NCBI GenBank assembly: GCA_031429355.1
Contig: JANOZM010000004.1
Span: 620,001 to 684,000, forward strand
Reading direction: 5' to 3'
From: JANOZM01 sp031429355
GTDB lineage: Bacteria; Pseudomonadota; Gammaproteobacteria; Burkholderiales; Burkholderiaceae_E
Length of the DNA stretch: 64,000 nucleotides
Positions 27,651 to 35,642 of the stretch are shown here, in pieces (position 1 is the stretch's first letter; every line of letters begins with the position of its first letter). The translations under genes were made by a program, and so were the position numbers. The notes beneath the pieces were generated by a model. It was not told the DNA's origin. It made no database searches and saw only the letters and a list, made by a program, of their open reading frames with translations.

Positions 27651-28841
27651 TTAGTCACAGCTATAGCGAACACTATTATCTAAGTTGATCGATAGAACTA
27701 AGGTACGAATACTAGCGTTTCTGGCTGCGACGCAGAGTAAATTCCTTGCAGCCAAGTCTGTCACGTATTTTGATTGGTATTCGGCGTTAAAAACCGGTTT
27801 GTTCTTATTTGTAAAAACGCTGTAACCAGCACATTCATTGTACTGATGGCACTGTTCATTGACCGCAAAATCGAAGTAAGGTTCTAGCGCAGTTAATTGA
27901 TCGACATCGTTTTTTAAGCCAACCTTTAAACCGATACGACGAGCTTCTTGAGCAATAAATATATTGAAATTCAATTGCGTTGCAGCCGTTAGTGGAAAGC
28001 CTGGGCTATTGGTATATCCATCCACATTATCTGGCTCTACACCGTCGCAACCTTTACTCACAGCCATTGCGAGTCGCGATTGCATAATTGCGCGAACGTT
28101 GGCGGAGCGGGTATCAAGCCAGCGTTCTTCATCAAAAGGTGGACTTAAAGAAGTTCCCTTGTCCGCGGCCAAGAAACGAGTGGCGTCGGGCCTAAATGCT
28201 TCATAACTACCTGCTGAAAAATAACAAACAACAAACCGACCTTGGCTTTTCAGAAGATCGATAGTCGACTTTGGGGAATCGAAAAGATCGATGTTGTAGA
28301 CCGTTACGTTAAATGTTGTATTGATTGATCCCATCAGCTGCCATTGCCAAGTGTTACCAACTGCTGGCTGCCAGAGGCGAGGCGGTAGGGGAGCGGGAAC
28401 AGGCGTTGGTGTTGGCACAGGCGCCGGGGTTGGAACAGGTGCTGGGGTTGGAACAGGTGCTGGGGTTGGAACAGGTGCCGGTGTTGGAACTGGTGCTGGT
28501 GCTGGTGCTGGTGCTGGAACAGGCGCTGGGGTTGGCACAGGTGCCGGTGTTGGAACAGGTGCCGGTGTTGGAACAGGTGCCGGTGTTGGAACAGGTGCCG
28601 GTGTTGGAACAGGCGTTGGTGTTGGAACAGGCGTTGGTATTGGCACAGGTGCTGGTGTTTGCAAAGGTGCAGGGGCAAGAGTTGTTGGATCAATTGCACT
28701 GGCCACAACTGCCGGCTCTGTTGCACCATTTTTATCAGCGCCTGAATCTGACGGTGTGCTAGTGCCGCTACCACATCCACCCACTAAAGCCAACAAAAGT
28801 AAGATTGACTTTCGACTACCCAATTTCGATAAGTTCTTCAT
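27651..28841 (-). CDS. Proline-rich lipoprotein with GH114 (endo-alpha-1,4-polygalactosaminidase-like) domain
   Basis: The protein has 396 residues from the ATG at 28841, after an AAGGAA ribosome binding site. The signal peptide ends in the lipobox LVGGC, so it should be lipid-anchored. Residues about 60-150 are a Pro-Ala-Val-Thr linker built on the six-residue unit PAPVPT. The rest is a GH114/TM1410-like barrel, with VCYFSAGSYEAFRPD and DGVEPDNVDGY carrying the expected acidic residues. GH114 enzymes such as fungal Ega3 cut alpha-1,4-galactosamine polymers. It is the last gene of the pel operon, 28 bases after pelG, so it may trim or release the polymer at the cell surface. Confidence 0.85.
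   Translation of the reverse strand: MKNLSKLGSRKSILLLLALVGGCGSGTSTPSDSGADKNGATEPAVVASAIDPTTLAPAPLQTPAPVPIPTPVPTPTPVPTPAPVPTPAPVPTPAPVPTPAPVPTPAPVPAPAPAPAPVPTPAPVPTPAPVPTPAPVPTPAPVPTPTPVPAPLPPRLWQPAVGNTWQWQLMGSINTTFNVTVYNIDLFDSPKSTIDLLKSQGRFVVCYFSAGSYEAFRPDATRFLAADKGTSLSPPFDEERWLDTRSANVRAIMQSRLAMAVSKGCDGVEPDNVDGYTNSPGFPLTAATQLNFNIFIAQEARRIGLKVGLKNDVDQLTALEPYFDFAVNEQCHQYNECAGYSVFTNKNKPVFNAEYQSKYVTDLAARNLLCVAARNASIRTLVLSINLDNSVRYSCD
28390..28680 (-). repeat. 18-bp coding tandem repeat (PAPVPT linker)
   Basis: Repeated units of the type GGTGC(T/C)GG(T/G)GTTGGAACA encode PAPVPT and variants in the linker of the GH114 lipoprotein. Units are nearly identical in DNA, so copy number may vary between strains by slippage. 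Apparent open frames on the other strand and in other frames across this stretch are by-products of the repeat. Confidence 0.85.
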
Positions 28842-28869
28842 GTTGTGTTTCCTTCGCTTCTTGGTTAGC

Positions 28870-30255
28870 TTACCGATCACGCAGTGTTTGATTGTTTGCA
28901 ATAAATGTTTGAAACAACAATTGATTCACCCGTCGACTAGTCAAATAAAGTGCGCAGAAAAATGAACACATTGCGGCTAAAAAATAACCGTACCCGTAAT
29001 ACTCGCCACCGATTGTTGTTGAAACAAAAGTAAATACCAAGCTCAACACGAAAAAAATGCTCGAAACTAACAAGAGCTCGTAGCGTAAATCGAAATACGC
29101 TAACACGGTCATTGCTGCGATCAGTAAAACGTGGAAGAGAGCACCAATCAAACCGTAGCGCAAAATCGGAACCATTTCTGAACCACCGCCTACCGCATTG
29201 ACGATTGACGGCGCTAAAACAATCGCGATCAAACAAATGGCAGTTTGAAGCAATACAATTCTTTTAAGTCCAACCATCAAGACGCGTTTAATTTCGGCGT
29301 GTTGTTCACGAAGCTGATTTAGAGTCGCATGTTCACGTATCAATCGATAAAAATTCGAGTAACGTTCAAAAAATGCCGTCTCTAGATCAATAAGCAGCAA
29401 GGCTAAGCTGGGTACAATTGAAAGATAGGCCAGAAACATTGCCGCTTCGTACGCTTCGTGTGATGAAAGCGAATTTCCCAAGTTAGTTGCACCCGGTGCA
29501 AACCACATGATCCATTTGTCGACCCAGATTGCTGCATTGATAATGCACCCTGCCAGCGCCAATTGCCAGAGATGACGACTAGCTTTTAGAAACGCAAAGG
29601 GTTTTTCCGTTGACCCCGGAAACTCGATCGTAATGCGTGCAAGTAGCAGAAAGAAAATAGTTCCAAGTCCAAGAGAAATACCCGCTAGCAAGCCGCTCAA
29701 TCCAAAGGGCTCAGCGAGCACCAAAGCAGCCAATAGTGAAACCAACATACCAAGGGCAAAAGAAGTGGTGATAATTAAGTAATTTTTTAGCGCTGAAATA
29801 AAAGCTGTCGTTAACCAAACGCCACCTGAAAGCAATAAACCTGCAAACCCAAAAACGCGTTCTGGCAGCGTTAGATTTAGGAGATAACCATAAAGCACAA
29901 TTCCAATCAGTGCCATTATTGCGAAAACCAATGTGATCGCCCCAACCAGTAGTGCCGGCACTTCGCGTAAATCATGGATAAAAATGCAATCGGCCAAGCG
30001 GCGTGTTACGACCATGACAAGCGCGCCTGAACCAACCAGGGAAAAAGAAAAATTGTAAGTAACCAGAATCGAAAACTGCCGCAGAATAGTCGAATCAATT
30101 TGATCGTCGCCTATCGTAGCGATTAACACGAGCGCTATACAGGTGATCAGCCAAGGGCCTGATGAGGCCATCGTGGCGTGCCCTAATCCACTGAGGTTAG
30201 CGCTTAGGCTATCGGTACGCACTAAACGACGCAATACAAAACCGACGCCTGCCAT
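28870..30255 (-). CDS. pelG: Pel polysaccharide membrane transporter PelG
   Basis: The protein has 461 residues with about twelve membrane segments. The N-terminus MAGVGFVLRRLV, followed by the SLSANLSGLGHATMASSGPW segment, is diagnostic of PelG, a Wzx/MATE-like protein. With PelD, PelE and PelF it forms the inner-membrane synthase/translocation complex that carries the growing polymer into the periplasm. The start lies 2 bases after the pelF stop. Confidence 0.93.
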   Translation of the reverse strand: MAGVGFVLRRLVRTDSLSANLSGLGHATMASSGPWLITCIALVLIATIGDDQIDSTILRQFSILVTYNFSFSLVGSGALVMVVTRRLADCIFIHDLREVPALLVGAITLVFAIMALIGIVLYGYLLNLTLPERVFGFAGLLLSGGVWLTTAFISALKNYLIITTSFALGMLVSLLAALVLAEPFGLSGLLAGISLGLGTIFFLLLARITIEFPGSTEKPFAFLKASRHLWQLALAGCIINAAIWVDKWIMWFAPGATNLGNSLSSHEAYEAAMFLAYLSIVPSLALLLIDLETAFFERYSNFYRLIREHATLNQLREQHAEIKRVLMVGLKRIVLLQTAICLIAIVLAPSIVNAVGGGSEMVPILRYGLIGALFHVLLIAAMTVLAYFDLRYELLLVSSIFFVLSLVFTFVSTTIGGEYYGYGYFLAAMCSFFCALYLTSRRVNQLLFQTFIANNQTLRDR

Positions 30256-30257
30256 TC

Positions 30258-31817
30258 TTAGCTCACTTTCGAACTATGCAAATTGTCAAACTCAGTGCGA
30301 CGTTCAATATTGGGCACCAAGCTTGTCGCGTCACGGCAATAGCTTTCATAAATTGTTCTATAAGTGCCATGTACGCTTTCTTTGTTGTAATAACGAATTG
30401 TTCTCGCTTTGATAGCAGCACCGTACTTCTTTCTCAACGCGTCATTGCTTAATAATTTTTCAATGGCTACCGCTGTTGCTTCGGGGTTTGCTAATGGAAT
30501 GATTATTCCGCCAGCACCGAGTTGCGGTGTTTCGTCAAGAGCGCCTTCAATCATTTCTCGACATGCACCAACGTCGGTAGCCACAGTAGGAATTCCCGCT
30601 GCACCGGCCTCTAACAATACTAAAGGTTGTGCCTCACTAATACTTGTTAAAACGACTACATCAATTTCGGGTAAATACTCGACGATTTTCACTTGTCCTA
30701 AGAACTCGATGGTGTTGTTCAAACTAAGATGTTTAACCATCTCAGAGCACTCAGAAAAGTAAGTAGGCTCTTCTTCAGTGGGTCCAAGAATTAGTGCCCG
30801 AATTTGTGGGAAACGTATCCTTAGCTTAGCGACTGCTCGAATGAATGTTTTTATATCTTTGATTGCCACAACCCGTCCAATCAGTGCGATCGTTAAAGCA
30901 GGTTTGTTGGATGCTTGGACTACAGTTGCGAACAACGCGGTATCAACGCCATTTGGAACAATTAGCATTCGTTCAGCAGCCGCACCATCACGTTGTTGCA
31001 TCGTTTGGTTGCCGGCATAAAGCGTAATAATCTTGTCACTGAACTGATAGCAAGTTTTTGAGTAACCGATGAAGGCGTCAATCCAAACGTCGCGTAAACC
31101 CCGCTGTTTGCTCTCAATTTCTAAAGAACCAGTGGTGCGGTCTGTTAACCACTCAGCCATTAAAATTTCGACGCGCCGCTCATTCGTATAAATTCCGTGT
31201 TCAGTAAGCAGGCCAGAACGGCCAGTCTCTAAAACGGCCCGCGCCATTAAGAGTCCTGCATAGCCGGTCGACAGCGCATGAAACACTTTTGCCTTTGGCA
31301 GCTCCGCTGTTAATACCGCGAAAAGACCACCAACTAAGGATCTCCATGTCCAAAAGAACTGCAAAAATGAGCTTTTGGGTACGGTGTTTTGATACATTCG
31401 TTGAATAAGTTCAAAGGTTGCGTCTGATTCCATTAAGTTTTGCTGAAAAACTGAATGACGATGTTCTCGTAATACGTCAACAACTTGTTTAAAATGATCA
31501 CCGCTACCTTGGTTCAACAGGTTCTGTAAAGGAGTCTCTAACGCGGCGATCAACGCCCTTGTTTTGCTGTCTGTCGAATGCCTACGTTGATAAGGCTGCA
31601 ACACTAGATCAGTTAATCCGATTAAGTTGGCTGGCAAGGCATATTTGGTTTTGCTTGGTAGATTATCGGCCTTTAGTGCAGTGACATGAAAAGTCATTGG
31701 AGCGAGCGCAAGAATTAACTCGTGCACCCAAGTTGATACACCTCCCGATACGTAAGGGTAGGCTCCTTCGACTATTAGGCAAATGTCAGCAACGGGCGTG
31801 GGTTCTGTATTATTCAC
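30258..31817 (-). CDS. pelF: Pel polysaccharide glycosyltransferase PelF
   Basis: This is a cytoplasmic GT-B (GT4-type) glycosyltransferase of 519 residues from the GTG at 31817, whose start overlaps the pelE stop as GTGAATAA. A TTG at 31847 would add ten residues. Family markers are the N-terminal ADICLIVEGAYPYVSGGVST, MIVPNGVD-like LIVPNGVD, and the E-x7-E motif in SEAQPLVLLEAG. PelF polymerises GalNAc from UDP-GalNAc. It is the catalytic core of the locus. Confidence 0.93.
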   Translation of the reverse strand: MNNTEPTPVADICLIVEGAYPYVSGGVSTWVHELILALAPMTFHVTALKADNLPSKTKYALPANLIGLTDLVLQPYQRRHSTDSKTRALIAALETPLQNLLNQGSGDHFKQVVDVLREHRHSVFQQNLMESDATFELIQRMYQNTVPKSSFLQFFWTWRSLVGGLFAVLTAELPKAKVFHALSTGYAGLLMARAVLETGRSGLLTEHGIYTNERRVEILMAEWLTDRTTGSLEIESKQRGLRDVWIDAFIGYSKTCYQFSDKIITLYAGNQTMQQRDGAAAERMLIVPNGVDTALFATVVQASNKPALTIALIGRVVAIKDIKTFIRAVAKLRIRFPQIRALILGPTEEEPTYFSECSEMVKHLSLNNTIEFLGQVKIVEYLPEIDVVVLTSISEAQPLVLLEAGAAGIPTVATDVGACREMIEGALDETPQLGAGGIIIPLANPEATAVAIEKLLSNDALRKKYGAAIKARTIRYYNKESVHGTYRTIYESYCRDATSLVPNIERRTEFDNLHSSKVS

Positions 31818-32982
31818 GTTCGAGTTCCTGATCTGTCCAAAGTGCAAACGCGCTCAACGCTGAAATCTGCAATGCTCCGCTACGAACAAATGCGTTGCGA
31901 TGATTTACGCAGAACAGATGCAATTCATCAAACCGTTGTAGCTTGAAAAGTGCCTCGGCATACCACGACAAAAGTGAAATGTTCAATTGGTTGCTTGCCT
32001 TAGAAGTGTCAATTGCACTAATTGCTTCTTGGAAGTGACCAAGCCTGACTAGCAAGCGTACGATCTCATGAACCACACCGCTGTCATTCTGAAAGATAGA
32101 TGCATACCGACGATACAAATTTAACGCATCAGAGCGTGTTGACATTGTACGTTCTGGATCCAGTAATCCTGAAAATGCGTATCGGTCAAAATGCTGTGCG
32201 AGCGCAAGTAACGTACTAGTGTCGGAGGGATCTTGCAGGTACTGATCATTAAGCTTGATCGATTTTTGCATAAAATCAGCTTCAATTCGCGCTACAGCGG
32301 TTGCTGCTTGGACCCGTATGGCAGGCTCTGCATCATTCAACGCTTGTCTCAGCGCGGGCGCAAACTGTGGGTTGAACTGAGTTGCAATCAGAGCAATTAC
32401 CGCTTGTTTCGACTGAATTGACCCTTGCGACATCACATCAGAAAAAGAACCGAGTGAATCATTGCTAGGGCCACTGAAACGGTCGATCTGAAGATGTTGA
32501 TTTGAAGGAATTGTGTCGGTGCTATAACCCTGAGTAGCTACTAGGTACTCGGGCGTATTGACAAACAATGAGTGATGGTCAGAAGTTCGTCGCATAAGGA
32601 TGCCAACCAACGCTCCCAAGCTACCAATCGGACCAAGAAAAAAAGTACAAATTGCTAACAAGCCATAATCGTATGATGGCTTTCTGTTATTACTTTTTGC
32701 TTTCAGCCCTGTATACAAACTTGCGATTAGTGCCGCGTGAATACTGATGGCTACTAACGCTGATAAGACGCTTGATAGTAAGCCAATAACCGTTAGCGTT
32801 TCGATGACTGTGACCAATACAGCAACGCTGATTGACCAATCACTTGACTGATCTTTTGAACGCAGATTTGTGTTGGTCCAGATGTCACGATTACGCGCAG
32901 TGTAGTCGCGGAGTTGCGGCCCAATCGGTATTGCATTCGTTAGCAATATCGAGTTTATCGAATGAGAAGTTTTTGATTTCAT
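31810..32982 (-). CDS. pelE: PelE-like membrane protein with TPR/HEAT-like helices
   Basis: The protein has 390 residues from the ATG at 32982 (an in-frame TTG three codons upstream is less likely). A cytoplasmic N-terminus is followed by two pairs of membrane segments (residues about 55-130). A helical-repeat region with HEAT-like and TPR-like character (LRQALNDAEPAIRVQAATAVARIEA) makes up the rest. PelE is a scaffold of the inner-membrane Pel complex that links PelD and PelF. Sequence similarity is loose; the call rests on topology and its fixed position between pelD and pelF. Confidence 0.8.
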   Translation of the reverse strand: MKSKTSHSINSILLTNAIPIGPQLRDYTARNRDIWTNTNLRSKDQSSDWSISVAVLVTVIETLTVIGLLSSVLSALVAISIHAALIASLYTGLKAKSNNRKPSYDYGLLAICTFFLGPIGSLGALVGILMRRTSDHHSLFVNTPEYLVATQGYSTDTIPSNQHLQIDRFSGPSNDSLGSFSDVMSQGSIQSKQAVIALIATQFNPQFAPALRQALNDAEPAIRVQAATAVARIEADFMQKSIKLNDQYLQDPSDTSTLLALAQHFDRYAFSGLLDPERTMSTRSDALNLYRRYASIFQNDSGVVHEIVRLLVRLGHFQEAISAIDTSKASNQLNISLLSWYAEALFKLQRFDELHLFCVNHRNAFVRSGALQISALSAFALWTDQELERE

Positions 32983-33000
32983 GGGGGTCAATTCGAAATC

Positions 33001-34017
33001 CTAATGCAGTAGTTGGTTTGTGAGTGCCACATCTGCTTGAGCTTCAATAAAACCCTGTACGCGTTGCGCATTGCCGAGTGAACTGCTTATCCATTCACAA
33101 ACTATCCGAAAGTTCTGAATGCTGATGTGGTTCAAATTGCGAAACTCGATGTTCTCAATTTTTAGCATTCCAATGACGTTACCTGTTTCACTGTTAATCA
33201 AGGGGCCCGCCAATAAGCCTTCACTGCGAAGAAAAGCTATTTCGTTTTGGTTACTTACACTCAAAAATTGTTTGTGGTTTACTATTGCATCAAACAAAGT
33301 ATCGGACGAAGAAAACTCTGATTGATAGTTTTCGTTGTCGGACCATCCCAGATTCAAAACCGCCTCCAAGCGATTGTCATTGAGTAGGAACAGCGAAAAC
33401 TTGCTGGGCTGCATTACCTCAACGACTAATTCCTTAACACCAACCAAAACATCACCGATTTCAAATCGTTCGATCGCCCGCGAAGCTTTGTACATTGCAT
33501 TAACGGTACACACTTGGCTCGCAACACGGGTTTCTAATTGATTGTTGACGCGTAAAGACTGTTGATAAGCAAGCGTAAGCGAGTTCAACTGATTCGCTGT
33601 TGCCCGACTTTCAAGGTCGATTCGTTTTAGTCGATTACGAAAATTATCGGCGATAAGCCCCAATGTAATGGCGATAGTGCTCCATATCAGTGGCCAGTAC
33701 ATGGCACGTAGCAGCCAAGCGTTGCTGACCTCGTTTAAGCGCTGTTCTGGCAATTGACCCACCAACAAGGCAAGGCTCGCAAGTATCGCTGCGGCGAGCC
33801 CTTCTCGCGTGCCGTAATAACTTGACGCGAGAATGACAGGTATACAAAACGGATGAATTGGCCAAGACGCGAAACGATCACTGTTTCCGAAAAAACCATC
33901 AAAGAAAAGAAACAAGCCGAGGCAAAAGCAAATCTCTAAGACCGCCAGTAAACGGCAACCTATCAGCGTTCGCTCAGACAGCGGCACAATCAACTGAGTT
34001 GTGTTTTCGGTGCTCAT
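33001..34017 (-). CDS. pelD: PelD-like membrane protein: membrane segments plus GAF, no GGDEF domain
   Basis: The protein has 338 residues. Three to four membrane segments (residues about 15-125) are followed by a coiled-coil stretch and a GAF domain (about 160-320). Pseudomonas PelD has about 455 residues and continues into a degenerate GGDEF domain that binds c-di-GMP. This one stops at the end of GAF, with no RxxD site or GGDEF-like motif. The pelD assignment rests on topology and position. Its start overlaps the preceding pelB-barrel stop by one base (TAATG). Loss of the receptor domain implies a changed mode of control. Confidence 0.8.
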   Translation of the reverse strand: MSTENTTQLIVPLSERTLIGCRLLAVLEICFCLGLFLFFDGFFGNSDRFASWPIHPFCIPVILASSYYGTREGLAAAILASLALLVGQLPEQRLNEVSNAWLLRAMYWPLIWSTIAITLGLIADNFRNRLKRIDLESRATANQLNSLTLAYQQSLRVNNQLETRVASQVCTVNAMYKASRAIERFEIGDVLVGVKELVVEVMQPSKFSLFLLNDNRLEAVLNLGWSDNENYQSEFSSSDTLFDAIVNHKQFLSVSNQNEIAFLRSEGLLAGPLINSETGNVIGMLKIENIEFRNLNHISIQNFRIVCEWISSSLGNAQRVQGFIEAQADVALTNQLLH

Positions 34018-35642
34018 TATAAATTTACCGTCAATACCAGCATAGCCGAATCGGTTTTCCCGGGCGTTCGAGCGATATTGGTTACGTGATTTAAACGCAG
34101 CTTTAGTTCAACGGGCCCTCGCGTGTAAGACACCGTCGCCCCGAACAGTTCTCCGTTAGTTCCGTAACGATCTTTCCCAACTCCAGCGTAACTGTCTAAT
34201 GTCAACATCGCATTAGAACTTAGGGCCCATTGCTTGTAGTAGCCTAAAGAGAGACTGTGTATTTCACGATTCAACAAAGGCAAGGCGTTGAATCGTGAAC
34301 CCAAACTCACTGTGTTTGCGGTTCGGTTGCGAACATACTCACCGTTGATTGTGTAGGTGACCGATAGCCCCTGAGCACCCATCACACGATTGAGCCTGAC
34401 TTCCGCCGAAGCAGTTCGAGTTTGTCCCAGTGAGCCAGCGTCATGCAAGTGAAATCGATTGAAACCAATTTCAATGCGTCCTCTAACGTCTGGGTGAATC
34501 CTTTGAAAACGTGTGGCACTTATTCGATCACGCAGTGCGCCACTCGCTATGCCTTCAATATAGTCCCAATTTACGCGGGCAATTTCCAAATTGCCATTCG
34601 TAGAGCCAAAGTCATCGGGCTGGTTGTAGTTGAGACCGAAGCCAAGTCGATCGTTACCGAGAAAAATTGATGCGATTGCGGTCGACCCACTCATGGCGTC
34701 GTGTTGAGCCGCGATGGTGCCGCGCGTCTGCCCAACCGATAACGGCGGCGTTGAACTACTTTGGCCCAAGGCGGTTACAAGGTTGGCACGATCTAATTCA
34801 AGATTGAAACGTAGGGCTTCGCTGGTCGGTAGTGTTGCCCTCAATTCAGTCTGTCGAATGTCGGTCGGTTTGGCGTCACCGAGGCCATCACTGCGGCGAG
34901 TCTCAAAACTAATACTCGCTCGGCGCGCGTGCAAACGCTCAATGGCCGCACGCCGTTTGCGCAGCTCTGAGCTTTCACCTTCGATGGCAACTGCTTGCGC
35001 ATAGTGACCAAGACTTTTACGCCAATTGCCAGCGAGCAATTCGACTTCTGCCAAAGCAACGATGGGTTCTGTTTGATCGGGCATAGCGGAACGTAAGGTT
35101 GTAAACCGTCCCCGCGCTTGGGCCAGCTCTTCATTTCGAAGCATGAGATGCCCGCGTAGTAGCCGTAATCGAAGGGCACCTTGTCGATCAGTCGGTACAC
35201 CTCCGATGTCACTGTCTCGTTCGGTGATCCGAATGATTGATTCTGGAACGCTCTCGAACGTTAGTGCGAGTTGTGAATTGGTGTTGCTCGCTACAACGCG
35301 TGTATTGGGTGCAAGGCGCAACAACACACTGTCATAGCCAACGCTAACCCCTTCGATCCAGCGCTTCGCGCGCGATTGCAAATTGAACGCATCAAAAGTC
35401 GGCGCAATGATGGGAAAAGTTATTAACAAATCCCGTCCATCTTGTCTCACCTCAGTTGGTTTAAACGGAGATGAGGGGACGTTGATTATCAGTTTGTTGT
35501 CCGAGGTTTCGTAGACGAGACTAGTGGATGAGTCTGGAGAGGGGTCGGTTCTGAGCTGGGCATTTACTGCGTTGAATCCGATGGTGCTCATGACCAATGC
35601 GAGTGTGATTGTCTTGGAGTGAATGTTGCGAAGGAACTTCAT
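34017..35642 (-). CDS. Outer-membrane beta-barrel half of PelB, encoded separately
   Basis: The protein has 541 residues with a Sec signal peptide (MKFLRN...FNAVNAQ). Residues about 40-130 are a beta-rich periplasmic region resembling an AMIN-like domain, followed by a short TPR region. From about residue 240 it is a 16-strand-type barrel pattern ending in VLTVNL, a hydrophobic C-terminal strand. In Pseudomonas, PelB is one protein of about 1,190 residues with periplasmic TPRs and a C-terminal export barrel. Here the barrel is a separate gene overlapping the TPR gene by 4 bases (ATGA). Confidence 0.8.
   Translation of the reverse strand: MKFLRNIHSKTITLALVMSTIGFNAVNAQLRTDPSPDSSTSLVYETSDNKLIINVPSSPFKPTEVRQDGRDLLITFPIIAPTFDAFNLQSRAKRWIEGVSVGYDSVLLRLAPNTRVVASNTNSQLALTFESVPESIIRITERDSDIGGVPTDRQGALRLRLLRGHLMLRNEELAQARGRFTTLRSAMPDQTEPIVALAEVELLAGNWRKSLGHYAQAVAIEGESSELRKRRAAIERLHARRASISFETRRSDGLGDAKPTDIRQTELRATLPTSEALRFNLELDRANLVTALGQSSSTPPLSVGQTRGTIAAQHDAMSGSTAIASIFLGNDRLGFGLNYNQPDDFGSTNGNLEIARVNWDYIEGIASGALRDRISATRFQRIHPDVRGRIEIGFNRFHLHDAGSLGQTRTASAEVRLNRVMGAQGLSVTYTINGEYVRNRTANTVSLGSRFNALPLLNREIHSLSLGYYKQWALSSNAMLTLDSYAGVGKDRYGTNGELFGATVSYTRGPVELKLRLNHVTNIARTPGKTDSAMLVLTVNL

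Noticed and set aside
28321..28965. Plus-strand open frames of 145-214 codons rich in Gly-Ala-Gly-Val or Leu-Glu-Gln
   Set aside because: They are produced by the tandem repeat of the GH114 lipoprotein linker read on the other strand and in other frames.
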